DNA from: Fulvia fulva
Taxonomy: Eukaryota > Ascomycota > Dothideomycetes > Mycosphaerellales > Mycosphaerellaceae
Length of the DNA: 64,000 nucleotides
Assembly (NCBI RefSeq): GCF_020509005.1
Contig: NC_063016.1
Location: 4,464,001-4,528,000 of the forward strand
Direction of reading: 5' to 3'
The stretch's first letter is position 1. Every line of letters begins with the position of its first letter. Below the pieces are notes generated by a model. That model was not told where the DNA came from. It made no database searches and was given only the letters and a program-made list of their open reading frames with translations. Below are positions 43,403 to 53,480 of the stretch, piece after piece. Made by a program: the position numbers and the translations under genes.

Positions 43403-45454
43403 ATGCCTCTGTTTCGTTCGAAGAAGAAGAAGTCAGCGCAGGCCGCAACACTCGCAGCTCAGGTCACGGCTCCAGCGACGTACCCCGACAACATCGTCAG
43501 ACCCGGCCTTGGAAAACTAACAACAGGAGCCCAACAGCCAGTCAACAACTCGCATGACGTCGCTCAGCACGCAAGAACATCTCCCCAGCCAGTGTACCAG
43601 ACTATCGACGCCAGTAGATATGAGATCAGACTGCTGGAAGTCTTACCTGGTGCATACCCACAACCTATCAAATGTGTCCTGAGGCCGGTGTCTCTGCTTG
43701 CTGCCACCGTACCGCAATACGAAACAGTCTCTTACTGCTGGGGGCAGTCGCAACGATGCTTTCCCATCAACCTCAACGATCGACGTCGGCTTATCGAGAA
43801 CAGCGCTGGCTGTGTCCTTCACCGTGTTCAGCTACCGCACCAAAGCAGACTGATCTGGATAGATGCAGTCTGCATCAACCAGGACGACGACCGCGAGAAA
43901 GGCCAGCAAGTCAGTATCATGGGTGACATCTATCGATGCTCCAAGCAAAATATCGTGTATTTTGGCATGGTCAATAAGTTTGCGCGGGCGGTCCAGGCAA
44001 CTTTACAAGCTGTTTTGAGCGACATGAAGAAGAATATCCCGAAAGATACCACATTGTTTGAACTCACGCACTTAAGTGGACCTTCTGAACAGCATAGGAT
44101 GCCTCAAAATGGTAGGCTCATGGATCCCGACATCAATCTGAGACCACTGGAGGCTCTGTACTCTGACCCGTGGTTCGGCAGGATCTGGGTAAGGATACAC
44201 ATTGCCTCAGCTGCTTGTCCAGGCTGATCGGCTGCCTAGGTTGTCCAAGAAGTAGCACTAGCACCGACCAGCATCTGTTACTACGGCGACGCCGAGTTCT
44301 TGCTCGCTGATGTACTCAGAGTCGCCGTGTGGCTCATATGGCACCAAGGCATGAGATGGCCTCATACGACGATATCGAAGCAGGGCCTGAACCGTGCCTT
44401 CAGTATCTGGTACTTCGCCGACCACGATCCTTCACTCAAGAGCCAATACCAGATGATGACACGGACTCTCACAACTATATGCCTTGCGCTCGAGACCCAT
44501 GAAGCGACCAACCCAAAGGACAAAATCTATGCGCTGCTGGGCCTGCATGCGCGTTGGAAGCCGGGTTTGTGGCAGGCAATCATGCCACGATACGACAAGA
44601 CTGTCTCAGTAAGTGACGTCTATCGAGATGCTACTAGGACTATGATACAGGAAGCGATGTCTCTGGAGATCCTACAGTACCGATGCCCGCGCGCTGAACA
44701 TCCACTACTGCCCACCACACCTTCCTGGGTCATCGATTTCACTCGCCTGAGTGGCAAAGGCATCAGACCACGCCGTCTAGGCTTGCGCTTTACAGCAGAC
44801 GATGGACGTGGTATCAAAGAGTGCACGATCCTCGCACCACAAGGCTTACCAGTGCTGCCCTTGGTAGGGTTCACCCTCGATCGCGTAAAGTCCCGGACCC
44901 GTACCATCGCAGACACGGAAAGTGTGTACGTCCCCGAATTGGCCGATATCCTTGCGCTGTCACAATCGCTTCGACTGCCATATCGAGATCTTTCGCAGCA
45001 ACTCGCCAGAACACTGGTCGCAGATCACGACTCGAATGGCATTGCTCCAGGCCCTCGGGCGCAGGAAGCGTACTCTGCGTTTCTAAGTCTTTGCAACGAC
45101 AGCATGTCCCTCCTGATAAAGTCTGCCAATAGTATGCCTTCAAGGACTAAGAAAGAGCAGGTCGACCTGGGCGGTCGTTACCTGCAATCATTCCTACTAG
45201 CATGTGTTGGGCGATGCTTCTTCGTGACCAACGGGGGGTTGATGGGCATCGGGCCTGAGAATCTTGTGGAGGGCGACAGGGTCGCGATACTATACGGTGG
45301 GAGAGTACCGTTTGTCATGAGTACCAGAGGGTCACTTGGGCGCGGCGAGTATCGTCTGCTCGGGGAATGCTATGTGGACGGCGTCATGCAAGGACAGGGG
45401 ATGCGAAAGCACAAGGCAGCTGGAAATTGGGATGAAGTGTTCCATGTCGTATGA
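43403..45454 (+). CDS. HET-domain protein
   Basis: Member of the large fungal heterokaryon-incompatibility (HET) family, some of which trigger cell death after fusion of unlike hyphae. Exons are 43403-44188 and 44240-45454 (51-bp intron GTAAGG...TGCCTAG), giving 666 aa. The HET domain at about residues 105-285 shows YETVSYCWGQSQ, then IWIDAVCINQDDDREKGQQV and MGDIYRCSKQNIVYFG, closing with PWFGRIW-VVQEVALAP. The C-terminal half has the usual features: KIYALLGLH, and near the end GDRVAILYGGRVPFVMS and YRLLGECYVDGVMQG. It begins MPLFRSKKKKS. No NACHT or other effector domain is attached. It is convergent with the next gene, 65 bp between stops. Confidence 0.92.
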
Positions 45455-45519
45455 TGTCTAGTTGGTTCTTCAGTCATGTTTGGAAATATATGTACAAAAG
45501 ACCACTTCAAGCGGAGTCA

Positions 45520-47151
45520 CTAGTAACCACTCGACCAAAGATCCGCTTCGTCAGCGACCTGGTCTTTCTCAGTAGCTGCACCTCTCGCGGCTTTCTGTTC
45601 CCGTTCTTTCTGCTTGAGTCGGGCCGGTGTCGGAAGTGTTTGGAATACTGGCGTGATGAGTTCATCTGGCATATAGGGACTGTAAGGCGATTTGACTCCC
45701 GTAAGTTGACCGGTAAGTTGACCAGCCGTCGGCACCTTCAAGTTCTGCTTGTGATACTCCAGCACATTCTCTCTGATAGCAGGTGACCTGAGGCCTGCGG
45801 ACATCTGGCCTGGCGATCGCAAACCAGCATTCCAGCTGGCCGAAGGCGATAAAGGAAACGGTTCTTGGGCCACGGGAGGCTGCCGTTGATGAGCGAACTT
45901 CCTGAAAGGTAGATCGTCTGCCTTGCGACCATGACCACGTTTGTTCTGTTGTGTAGTACCTGTGGGGTCTGGTCGAATGGAGGCCGCATCTGTCACTGCT
46001 TGAGCAGGGTTATCGTATTGGTAGCTGCCTATCCTTTGTGGATATGGTTGTGGTAGGTCCGCAATATCGTCACGGGCCTCTTCCGGATATGGAAAGCTCC
46101 TGCCAGTGCCCGGAGTAGTGGGAGGATATTGGCTGTCGTTCGTGCGACCAGTAAACGGCGGGACCTCGCCTGGCTCTTCAAAAGCTCGGGGTGACAGTGG
46201 TGTCATGGCACCGTCGTCGTTGTCGTCAGCTCGGAATCGTTGTATTGGATTGCTGATTTTGATATCACGCAGCGCCTTCCTAGCCTTCTGCGGCGAACTT
46301 GCGCTCTTGTTGCTGCTGAAAGACGCTGTCCTTCCATCTCGTGGTGATTTTGGAAGGCCAGGTACCGGCGATCTTGACACTGGTGGGAACTCATCTCGCA
46401 CTGGACTGGTCATATTCGGTGGGTGAATGGCTCTAACAGAAGGCGATCTCGGCGTGACAGGACTCATAGGACTCTGCGGGTACGTTTCGCCTGTCTGCAC
46501 ACGTCTCAATTCCGGTCTTTCAATAGCCAAGCGTGGTAGAGGCTGGCCACGATCGTATCGTGGTGGTTCAGGCGCGTGCACATCCGTTGCGGAAGCATTC
46601 TTGCGGTCTTCATCGCCGTATACCACGCTGTAAAGATCGGCCAGATCGTCCTTTCGTTGCTGAATATGCTGCTCATGCACCAAATCGCGGTCAAGGCTCG
46701 TAACACTGTATCCTCCAGGCGATGTGATATTGACAGTGCTCCTTCCACTTTTCATGCTCCCAGTCCTGCCCTTCGCCCTTTGATACCATCTTTTCGTCTC
46801 CTCATTCTGAATTGTCGGAGTGCCTTCTAGTAGATTGCGCATCGGTTTGACCATTTCGATCGGCCTCTGGGTCATGTCCTGCGCTCTTTTCCTCGCTCGT
46901 CGTCCAACGGTAAGAAGTAGCGACCCCAATATGACCACGCAGGCGATATATGCTCCCACCACCCCAATAATCTGAAACGGCAGCAGTGATCGATCGCGTG
47001 TCGCATAGAAGGAGAAAGGCGGTCCGTCTTCTGGTGACGGGGCGGGATCTAGATCGATATCGACATCCCAAAGACCCGCACTGGCTCTCGATACCGCCGA
47101 CAGGAGAACTAGAGCTGTGTAGCTGACGTATTTCGCACCACCTCTGCCCAT
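45520..47151 (-). CDS. Single-pass membrane protein with long disordered tail (unknown function)
   Basis: Single exon, 543 aa. An N-terminal signal peptide (MGRGGAKYVSYTALVLLSAV, cleavage probably after SRASA) is followed by a short lumenal or outer segment rich in Asp/Pro. One strong membrane span lies at about residues 58-82 (QIIGVVGAYIACVVILGSLL) with a basic stop-transfer GRRARKRAQ. The remaining ~450 residues are cytoplasmic by the positive-inside rule, Pro/Ser/Arg-rich, with repeated S-P sites that kinases could use. A short duplication, TAGQLTGQLTG, occurs near residue 482. Similar proteins occur in filamentous ascomycetes, but I cannot name a function. Confidence 0.8.
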   Translation of the reverse strand: MGRGGAKYVSYTALVLLSAVSRASAGLWDVDIDLDPAPSPEDGPPFSFYATRDRSLLPFQIIGVVGAYIACVVILGSLLLTVGRRARKRAQDMTQRPIEMVKPMRNLLEGTPTIQNEETKRWYQRAKGRTGSMKSGRSTVNITSPGGYSVTSLDRDLVHEQHIQQRKDDLADLYSVVYGDEDRKNASATDVHAPEPPRYDRGQPLPRLAIERPELRRVQTGETYPQSPMSPVTPRSPSVRAIHPPNMTSPVRDEFPPVSRSPVPGLPKSPRDGRTASFSSNKSASSPQKARKALRDIKISNPIQRFRADDNDDGAMTPLSPRAFEEPGEVPPFTGRTNDSQYPPTTPGTGRSFPYPEEARDDIADLPQPYPQRIGSYQYDNPAQAVTDAASIRPDPTGTTQQNKRGHGRKADDLPFRKFAHQRQPPVAQEPFPLSPSASWNAGLRSPGQMSAGLRSPAIRENVLEYHKQNLKVPTAGQLTGQLTGVKSPYSPYMPDELITPVFQTLPTPARLKQKEREQKAARGAATEKDQVADEADLWSSGY

Positions 47152-48212
47152 CTTGAACGAAACGAAGGACGAAAGCGTCCTTTTGACTCTTGCGTGATGA
47201 AGTACAGTACTGACAACGAAATGGTGACCGGCAACTTACTGTAGTAGTACCTCTGAGGCACACGTGGGAGCCCAGCGATCCATACTCATCACTGGCGCCC
47301 ATCACAGACCGACTGCATGTCGGGCAGACGAGTTGCACTGTCGGGATGCACTCCAGCGAGGTGATTGGAGAGGACGGACTTCAGCGAAGCGCCCTTGGCA
47401 TTGCGGACCAGGACGTTCATGCAGGGCAAGGTGAGACGAGGTCGAGGGCGCTAAGGCGAGCTCTTTCATACATCAACACCATTCGCGACATCACTGTCAC
47501 TGTGAAGGCTCGTTCTGGGCCTCGAAGCGCTGTGCTGTGGCTTGGAGCACAGCTTCCATATATGCGTGTCCATGGAGCACCTGGCTGTCGAGAGAGGTAA
47601 TAAATGTGCAATCGCAGTTGACGATAAAAACACCACCGGACCTGCTTCCAGATTCTACGCACGAGCTGGTGAGCATCTGGAAAGTACGAGTGACTGCTTA
47701 GTCAATCCCGGCTAAGGTATAGCAATTGCACATGATCGATGTGTCTCAGACACGCAGCCTTGTCCGGCTGATGTTGTGCCTGGCCGTACCTCGCGAGATT
47801 GTCGCGTAAATCGGTGCGTGCTCGAGCATGCCCAGGTACCTGTGATGCCTTGCTGCTGAGCTTGCAGTACATGTATGTATGAACAGTATGATGTTCAGTC
47901 GGTGACGAGAAGCGGTGTCAACTGTTACGACAAGCTAAGTTCTTCTTCTGTGTTTCTCCCACTTTCGACCACAAGCACCAGACCACGTGCCCTGGAAGTG
48001 GGTCCGTCAAGTGTTCACCTCCAATTTGCTGCAATCTTCATCGATCTCATCTACACCAGCATCGATACTCTACCTCCTACACAGGGAATGCAACTCTTCT
48101 GGTTCCCCGTGTCTGCTCGTTGCAGATCTATATGACCTCGTGAAGGAAAGGGAACCCTACGTCGACGTCGGGAAAAGTTTCTGACACCTCCAACCTGGTC
48201 ACTCGAGAAGCC
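47152..48212. other. Divergent promoter, membrane protein / amino-acid transporter
   Basis: About 1.06 kb with only short unsupported ORFs. The leader of the transporter side is C/T-rich near 47940-48060. Confidence 0.5.
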
Positions 48213-49988
48213 ATGGCCGACACCCCAGGATCAGAACAGTCCAAGCGAGAGGCACAAATCATTGACAGACATTTACCTGAGGGATACTCTGCCGAACCCG
48301 AAGCTGTCACGTATGGCACCGATGATGGCAACGACAGCGATGCTGCTTCCGGGAGGAATTTTCCAGGGTCGCCACCCACCGAGGCCGAGTCCTCGTTGAG
48401 GCTTCAAGGCGGCGATATGCATCGTGACATTTTCAAGATCAAAGCACGTGCAAGTCTTCCTCGACGAGCGAATACCTTCTCTGCTAAGCACAGCCGGCCT
48501 CTGGTCAAACTACCTGACCCGCCTGTCGAGGAACAACTCCAGCCAGGTGGTATGAGAAGACAGTATGTGCAGCGTCATAGTGTCCAAAGACGCCTCAGTA
48601 CTGCCGCTACTCCTGTGACGAAGAACTTCATCTCTTTCTTGGAACTATATGGCAGCTTTGCTGGTGAGGATCTGGAAGACACCGACTCGAATTCGGACGA
48701 TGAATCTGCCATTGAGGAAGGTGACGCCGAGCCAAATGAACGGCGGCCTTTGCTTGGCCGCAAGAAGAGCTCGAGACGGATGAAGAGAGAAGGAAATGCT
48801 GGAACCACCAAGACCTTCTTCACGCTGCTCAAGGCATTTGTCGGAACCGGTATTATGTTTCTGCCCAAGGCTTTCCGCAATGGAGGAGTACTGTTTTCAT
48901 CAGTGGTACTGATCATGGTTTCGATTATCACGACTCTCTGCTTCAGGCTCCTGTTGCAGTGTCGGCAGAGATATGGAGGTGGTGGTTACGGTGAACTCGG
49001 TGGAGAGATCTTTGGCAAGAAAGTGCGAGCCCTCATTCTGGCTTCCATTACACTGTCTCAATTGGGCTTTGTCTGCGCCGGATTGATCTTCACTGCAGAG
49101 AATCTGCTATCGTTCCTGAACGCTGTGGTACCAGTCGGCCAGACCCAGCCATTCAAGACGTCGTCACTCATTGCCGTTCAGCTCGTGCTTCTGGTGCCAC
49201 TGGCATTGATCCGGAACATTGGCAAGCTTGGCCCAGCGGCCCTACTGGCAGACGTTTTCATCCTCATCGGTCTGGTCTACATCTGGTCTTACGACATCTC
49301 GAGCTTGGCTTCGGTCGGAGCTGCACCAACGATGAAACTCTTCAACCCGAATGCATTCACTCTGACTATTGGATCGGCAATCTTCACATTCGAAGGAATA
49401 GGACTCATCTTGCCAATCCAGTCATCGATGAAGCAGCCGGAGAAGTTCCCCTACCTACTCTACGCAGTCATGCTCATTATTACTGTGATCTTCACTTCCG
49501 TGGGAGCTCTGTGCTACGCGACCTTTGGCGAGGAGACCAAGATTCAGGTCATCTCCAACTTTCCACAAGACAGCAAGTTCGTCAACGCTGTGCAGTTCCT
49601 CTACTCCATGGCCGTGCTCGTCGGAGAGCCCGTGCAGCTGTTCCCAGCAGTAAGAATCATTGAACAATTCCTATTCGGCGACCGAGCATCCGGGAAGAAG
49701 AGCAGCTCCGTCAAGTGGAAGAAGAACGGTCTGCGCACAGGCGCGATGGTCCTGTGTACTGTCATTGCTATCCTTGGAGCTTCAGATCTGGACAAGTTCG
49801 TTTCACTCATTGGCGCCTTTGCTTGCGTGCCCTTGGTCTACATCTACCCACCCACATTGCATCTACGAGGCATCGCTGAGACGAGGTGGGAGAAGGCTTA
49901 CGACATCATGTTGATCACTATCGGAGTAGTCGCTATGGCATACACGACTGTGATGACCCTCAAGCAATGGATTGGAGGAGAATTGTAA
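48213..49988 (+). CDS. Vacuolar amino-acid transporter, AVT3/AVT4-like
   Basis: Amino acid/auxin permease family member (Aa_trans). Yeast Avt3 and Avt4 export neutral amino acids from the vacuole. Single exon, 591 aa. The first ~205 residues are hydrophilic and acidic, with an Arg/Lys-rich stretch (RKKSSRRMKREG) just before the membrane domain. That long N-terminal extension is typical of the AVT3/4 branch. The transporter domain begins KTFFTLLKAFVGTGIMFLPK, the family signature, and about 11 membrane spans follow to the end (TLKQWIGGEL). SAIFTFEGIGLILPIQSSMK is the well-conserved TM6 region. The start context (GCCATGGCC) is strong. Confidence 0.92.
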   Translation: MADTPGSEQSKREAQIIDRHLPEGYSAEPEAVTYGTDDGNDSDAASGRNFPGSPPTEAESSLRLQGGDMHRDIFKIKARASLPRRANTFSAKHSRPLVKLPDPPVEEQLQPGGMRRQYVQRHSVQRRLSTAATPVTKNFISFLELYGSFAGEDLEDTDSNSDDESAIEEGDAEPNERRPLLGRKKSSRRMKREGNAGTTKTFFTLLKAFVGTGIMFLPKAFRNGGVLFSSVVLIMVSIITTLCFRLLLQCRQRYGGGGYGELGGEIFGKKVRALILASITLSQLGFVCAGLIFTAENLLSFLNAVVPVGQTQPFKTSSLIAVQLVLLVPLALIRNIGKLGPAALLADVFILIGLVYIWSYDISSLASVGAAPTMKLFNPNAFTLTIGSAIFTFEGIGLILPIQSSMKQPEKFPYLLYAVMLIITVIFTSVGALCYATFGEETKIQVISNFPQDSKFVNAVQFLYSMAVLVGEPVQLFPAVRIIEQFLFGDRASGKKSSSVKWKKNGLRTGAMVLCTVIAILGASDLDKFVSLIGAFACVPLVYIYPPTLHLRGIAETRWEKAYDIMLITIGVVAMAYTTVMTLKQWIGGEL

Positions 49989-50315
49989 TGAGAGTGATTC
50001 AACCTCACTTCACCATTAGTGGTTTGGACTGTATTTTAAAAGAAGCGCAGCATACTAGCGGTAGACGGAAGCATTGTATGGCATTGGACAGACCCCCAAA
50101 CGCTTTGATCTTGCCGAGTTCTCTCTACACGTCGTTCTAGAACCTCTTCACTTGTCGACTTAGTAATCACCCAAGAAGTTGTGAAAGGAAGGACACCCGG
50201 CAGAACGGATCTTCCACTGCCCTATGATAAGTACCGAGGCGCTGGGTACTGGTTGCACACAAAACAACAATCCCATTCAACCTGACACAACGCTTCCGCC
50301 ACCGCAATCACGATC
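49989..50315. other. Short spacer, promoter of the 50316 gene
   Basis: About 330 bp between two same-strand genes. No feature is recognised. Confidence 0.5.
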
Positions 50316-51527
50316 ATGGCCACATCACCCCACCTCCTCACCCTCCCACCCGAAATTCGCGAAGAGATCTACCGCCTCATCCTCAACCCCGACGTCAACC
50401 GCCTCCACCACGAAGACGAATACACCTCCTACCGCTACACCCCCTCCTTCGTCCTCTTCCACATCAACAAGCAAATCTACCACGAATCCCGCAAAATCTT
50501 CCGCGAACTCAACACCTTCGTCCGCATCGACACCCCCTGGCCAGAAGCGCAGAATCATGTCGCAATCGAGGGCCACGTGCCTATTATCGTTTCAGGTGAG
50601 GGAGCCGTCGGGTTCAAGGACCATAGCTTGAATGTTGGGATCGATGCGCCAGGGCATGGGAGTGTGGATTGGGAGACGCAGTGTTTTATTATATTGCTGG
50701 AGGATTTGGACAAGTTTACGCAGATGTGGTATTATGCGGATCTGACGCATCCCGGGCTGAATGAGCATTTAAGGTTGAAGTTGCAGTTGAGGGATCCGTA
50801 TGCGGTGGAGTGGGAGGAGAAGAGGATGCCGAGGGCGCTGCAGCAGAGGTTGTTGTTGCCGTTTGGGAAGGTGAAGGGGTTGTATGGGACGGTGTTTGCG
50901 GATGTTGATAAGGGGGTTAAGCCGTTCACAAAGATCGAGAAGGAGATGAGGGAGGTACAAGCGAGGCCGCATGAGAGTCCAGAGCATTGTCTGAGGGAGG
51001 CGACGAGGTTCAAGTTTGAGGGGAACACGGAGTTGAAGGAGGGACGGTATGAGGCGGCGTTAGAGAAGTATAAGCAGTCGTGGACCGCTATGCATGTAGT
51101 GGTCAAAGGCCGGCAGCGCTTTATACATGCTGATCACTTCTTCGGCCGTGAAATGCGGGAGGAACCATATTGTGGGAAGAATGGGCAGTCAGAACGGCTC
51201 CTGCTGCGCGTGCAGCTTGTTGCGAATACGTGTCAGGTCTACCTGAAGCAAGAGGAATGGGAGCTGTGTCGGCATTGGGGTATGCGGAGTATTAGCATGT
51301 TGAGGGAAGCGATGGGTGTGGATGAGACAATGACATTATCGCCGGAGGCTGAGGCTGTGACTTCGTTCCCAGCTGCGGCGGAGATGGGCAAAATTTACTA
51401 CCGGACTGCTGTGGCATGGAAGATGCTGGATGAGAAGAGTGAGGCGAGGAGGCTGCTGAGGGTTGCGAAGATCTATTTGCCGAATGATAAGTCTGTGGAT
51501 CGGGAGATTGCCGCTGTTGCGTTGTGA
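50316..51527 (+). CDS. F-box-like N-terminus plus TPR-like C-terminus, unknown function
   Basis: Single exon, 403 aa. The N-terminus LLTLPPEIREEIYRLIL followed by VLFHINKQIYHESRKIF is the F-box-like motif common in a large, poorly studied family of fungal proteins. Residues about 230-400 look like helical TPR-type repeats: CLREATRFKFEGNTELKEGR, then YEAALEKYKQSW, and later AEMGKIYYRTAVAWKMLDEK. The family might recruit substrates to SCF-type ligases, but that is inference. Base use shifts sharply at about 50560, from C-rich to G/T-rich third positions. The same switch is seen in the gene at 2455. Confidence 0.8.
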   Translation: MATSPHLLTLPPEIREEIYRLILNPDVNRLHHEDEYTSYRYTPSFVLFHINKQIYHESRKIFRELNTFVRIDTPWPEAQNHVAIEGHVPIIVSGEGAVGFKDHSLNVGIDAPGHGSVDWETQCFIILLEDLDKFTQMWYYADLTHPGLNEHLRLKLQLRDPYAVEWEEKRMPRALQQRLLLPFGKVKGLYGTVFADVDKGVKPFTKIEKEMREVQARPHESPEHCLREATRFKFEGNTELKEGRYEAALEKYKQSWTAMHVVVKGRQRFIHADHFFGREMREEPYCGKNGQSERLLLRVQLVANTCQVYLKQEEWELCRHWGMRSISMLREAMGVDETMTLSPEAEAVTSFPAAAEMGKIYYRTAVAWKMLDEKSEARRLLRVAKIYLPNDKSVDREIAAVAL

Positions 51528-51727
51528 CTTGGATGAGGATCAGGAAGTCAGCACTTTGATGCTCCGGGATCACAGCACTATGCATACAGTCAAGCAACAT
51601 AAAGCAACAGATGGAAACCAGCACCAGCACCAATACCCTGAGCCACCTTCAAGCGGCCACGGCACAGTGTCAAAGCAGCTCTGCGGGAACAGGTTCGAAA
51701 CGCAGATTCCATACTTGCTACATCCGC

Positions 51728-52311
51728 CTAAGTTTTGGCAACTGTCTTGTACTTCTTGGCGACTGTCTTGTACTTCGCCACTCCCTCCTCGCCCATCGCA
51801 GAGATGATTGTGACAACTACTATCCAGTCAGCGATGCAAAGGACCAACTCTCCACCAAGCACTTACCAACGTTCTTGCCCTTCTCAAAGGCCTCCTGGAT
51901 TTCAGTACCCAAGTCTCCTTCTGGCAACTTCACATCGTTCTTCCCGTCTCCCTCGCGCGCCGGGAGTGTAAGAAGTCCGTCGTCGAGATTGATCTACTGC
52001 TTGTCAGCGCCGTCAATATCTCGTGCAAGGGTTGAACATGGACGTACCACTTGATAATCGTCCTGGCGTACTGCCAGGATCTGCACCAGCGCCAATGTCT
52101 CTAGTTCCCTTTTGCACTGCTCTCTGGTGAAGATGTCGATCATAACGATTTCCACTTTGGGACGTGTGCAATTAGTAAATAAATGCCTCACAATCTGGTA
52201 CGGACGACCTTCGAATATCACATAATCGCCCTTACGGAGTTCGTCTGCTGTTTTGGTTGTGGTGCTGTTGTCGGCTCCAGAGGCACCGGTGTTATCGTTT
52301 CGTTCGGACAT
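51728..52311 (-). CDS. Divergent eIF5A paralogue lacking the hypusine lysine
   Basis: Exons 52311-52048, 51993-51867 and 51819-51728 give 160 aa (an acceptor three bases further would give 159). Introns are 54 bp (GTACGT...CAGTAG) and 47 bp (GTAAGT...GGATAG). The fold is clear: LRKGDYVIFEGRPYQIV, then KVEIVMIDIFT, DDYQVINLDDGLLTL, KNDVKLPEGDLGTEI, and VVTIISAMGEEGVAKYK. In eIF5A the loop between GRPxxIV and KVxLV is STSKTGKHGHA, carrying the lysine that becomes hypusine. Here it is RHLFTNCTRP, shorter and with no lysine. The C-terminus holds a tandem duplication (KYKTVAK twice). It is not hex1, which lies elsewhere and has its own loop. Function unknown; standard eIF5A activity is unlikely without hypusine. 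Confidence 0.82.
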
Positions 52312-52760
52312 TGTAAGTGAATCCTGTGGCAATGAGGAGGATGCTTTGGATGCTGATCTGCGCTGGTAGGAAGCGGAGCAGTTATAAGCCTACGTTGGCA
52401 CCATGTTTGTTTGCTGCCTTCTTTGAGAGTCTCCTGAAACAAACCTCTCGTTCTACCTTCAAGCTGCCAGTAGCTTCCTCAAACTGATCTTGTGCGTAGC
52501 TACGCCACACCATCCTGTACACCAAACCCCTCAAGGGCTTGCGACAAAGTTTGAATGCCGCCGGGCACTTCGACTCATCATTGAAGCAAATGCCGATGCT
52601 TGGGCACGCTAGCGGGGAGCTAAGTAGCGACGCTGTACCAATGCAGTCGAGCTATATGCTTGTCCTGCGGCTATACGCCCTTTAGACAGCGTTCTGGGAT
52701 GTCAAGTCGACACCAATCCGGCAACATACTTTGTCACCAGCCCTCCCCCATACCCAGTCG
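52312..52760. other. Spacer between RBR-like stop and eIF5A-like start
   Basis: 449 bp with both neighbours on the minus strand. It contains the promoter of the eIF5A paralogue. No other feature. Confidence 0.5.
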
Positions 52761-53480
52761 TCATATAATCCTCGAGTCAAAGCTGTAAATACATCTCCCA
52801 CACCTCACCACCCCAGCAGCGCCCTCCATCTCGATCACACACCCACAGTCCGGACACTCTCTCACCTTCCCAGCCCGCTTCAACTCCTCAATAACCTTCT
52901 CGTCAAACCTCACCTCCACCAACCTCCTCATAGTCCCCTTCGCATACTCCTCACACGTCTTCCCAGCATGCCAGGGCACATCACACGTCGCACAGCTCAA
53001 GGCCTTGCATTCCTTGCAGGTGAACAAATTCAACGGCACCGGCCACCCCTCCCCAACAGTTTGCGGCGCCACATGCTTCTGCCCCGAGTCGCAAAGTGGA
53101 TTAAGACACCACCGCCAATCTGGATTCTTATCCTTGAAAATCCGGTCTGAAATCTCCCAGATCCGGACCTGGTGTGAGGAGCCTTTTTTGATGTCTGCGC
53201 GGGGACAGATCTCTTCGAGGCAGTCTGGGTGGGGACAGCGGAGGAGGGTGCGGTATTGGGTGGTGATGGAGGTGGTGATCCAAGTGTTGAGGCAGGGGCG
53301 GCAGATTTGCGGGTTGTGTTGGCAGAGTTTGGTTGGTGAGGTTCGAGGGAAGGAGGTTGTTGGTAGGTCTTCGAGGCAGGTTATGCAGAGTTTGGTTTTG
53401 GGTTTGGTTCTCTGAGGCAGGGGTATGTTGGTGGAGGAGAACGACGCGGAGGTGTAAGCGCGGTTTCTGGTGGACACCAT
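52761..53480 (-). CDS. RING/IBR (RBR-like) zinc-binding protein, short
   Basis: Probable ubiquitin-ligase-type protein. Single exon, 239 aa from ATG 53480 (MVSTRNRAYTSASF). A RING1-like set begins CITCLEDLP and continues ICRPCLNTWITTSI and LRCPHPDCLEEI. An IBR-like set follows: WCLNPLCDSGQ, then FTCKECKALSCATCDVPWHAGKTCEEY. A third cluster, ECPDCGCVIEMEGAAGVVRCGRC, resembles the start of RING2. The protein ends 9 residues later, so the usual rest of RING2 is missing; the ORF stops at TAA 52761 without an obvious continuation. It may be a short natural form or a 3'-truncated gene. Confidence 0.8.
   Translation of the reverse strand: MVSTRNRAYTSASFSSTNIPLPQRTKPKTKLCITCLEDLPTTSFPRTSPTKLCQHNPQICRPCLNTWITTSITTQYRTLLRCPHPDCLEEICPRADIKKGSSHQVRIWEISDRIFKDKNPDWRWCLNPLCDSGQKHVAPQTVGEGWPVPLNLFTCKECKALSCATCDVPWHAGKTCEEYAKGTMRRLVEVRFDEKVIEELKRAGKVRECPDCGCVIEMEGAAGVVRCGRCIYSFDSRII

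Noticed and set aside
52150..52200. Possible small intron with TACTAAT branch sequence inside the eIF5A-like loop
   Set aside because: The only available acceptor leaves a 37-bp intron and breaks the frame; reading straight through keeps the eIF5A alignment on both sides.
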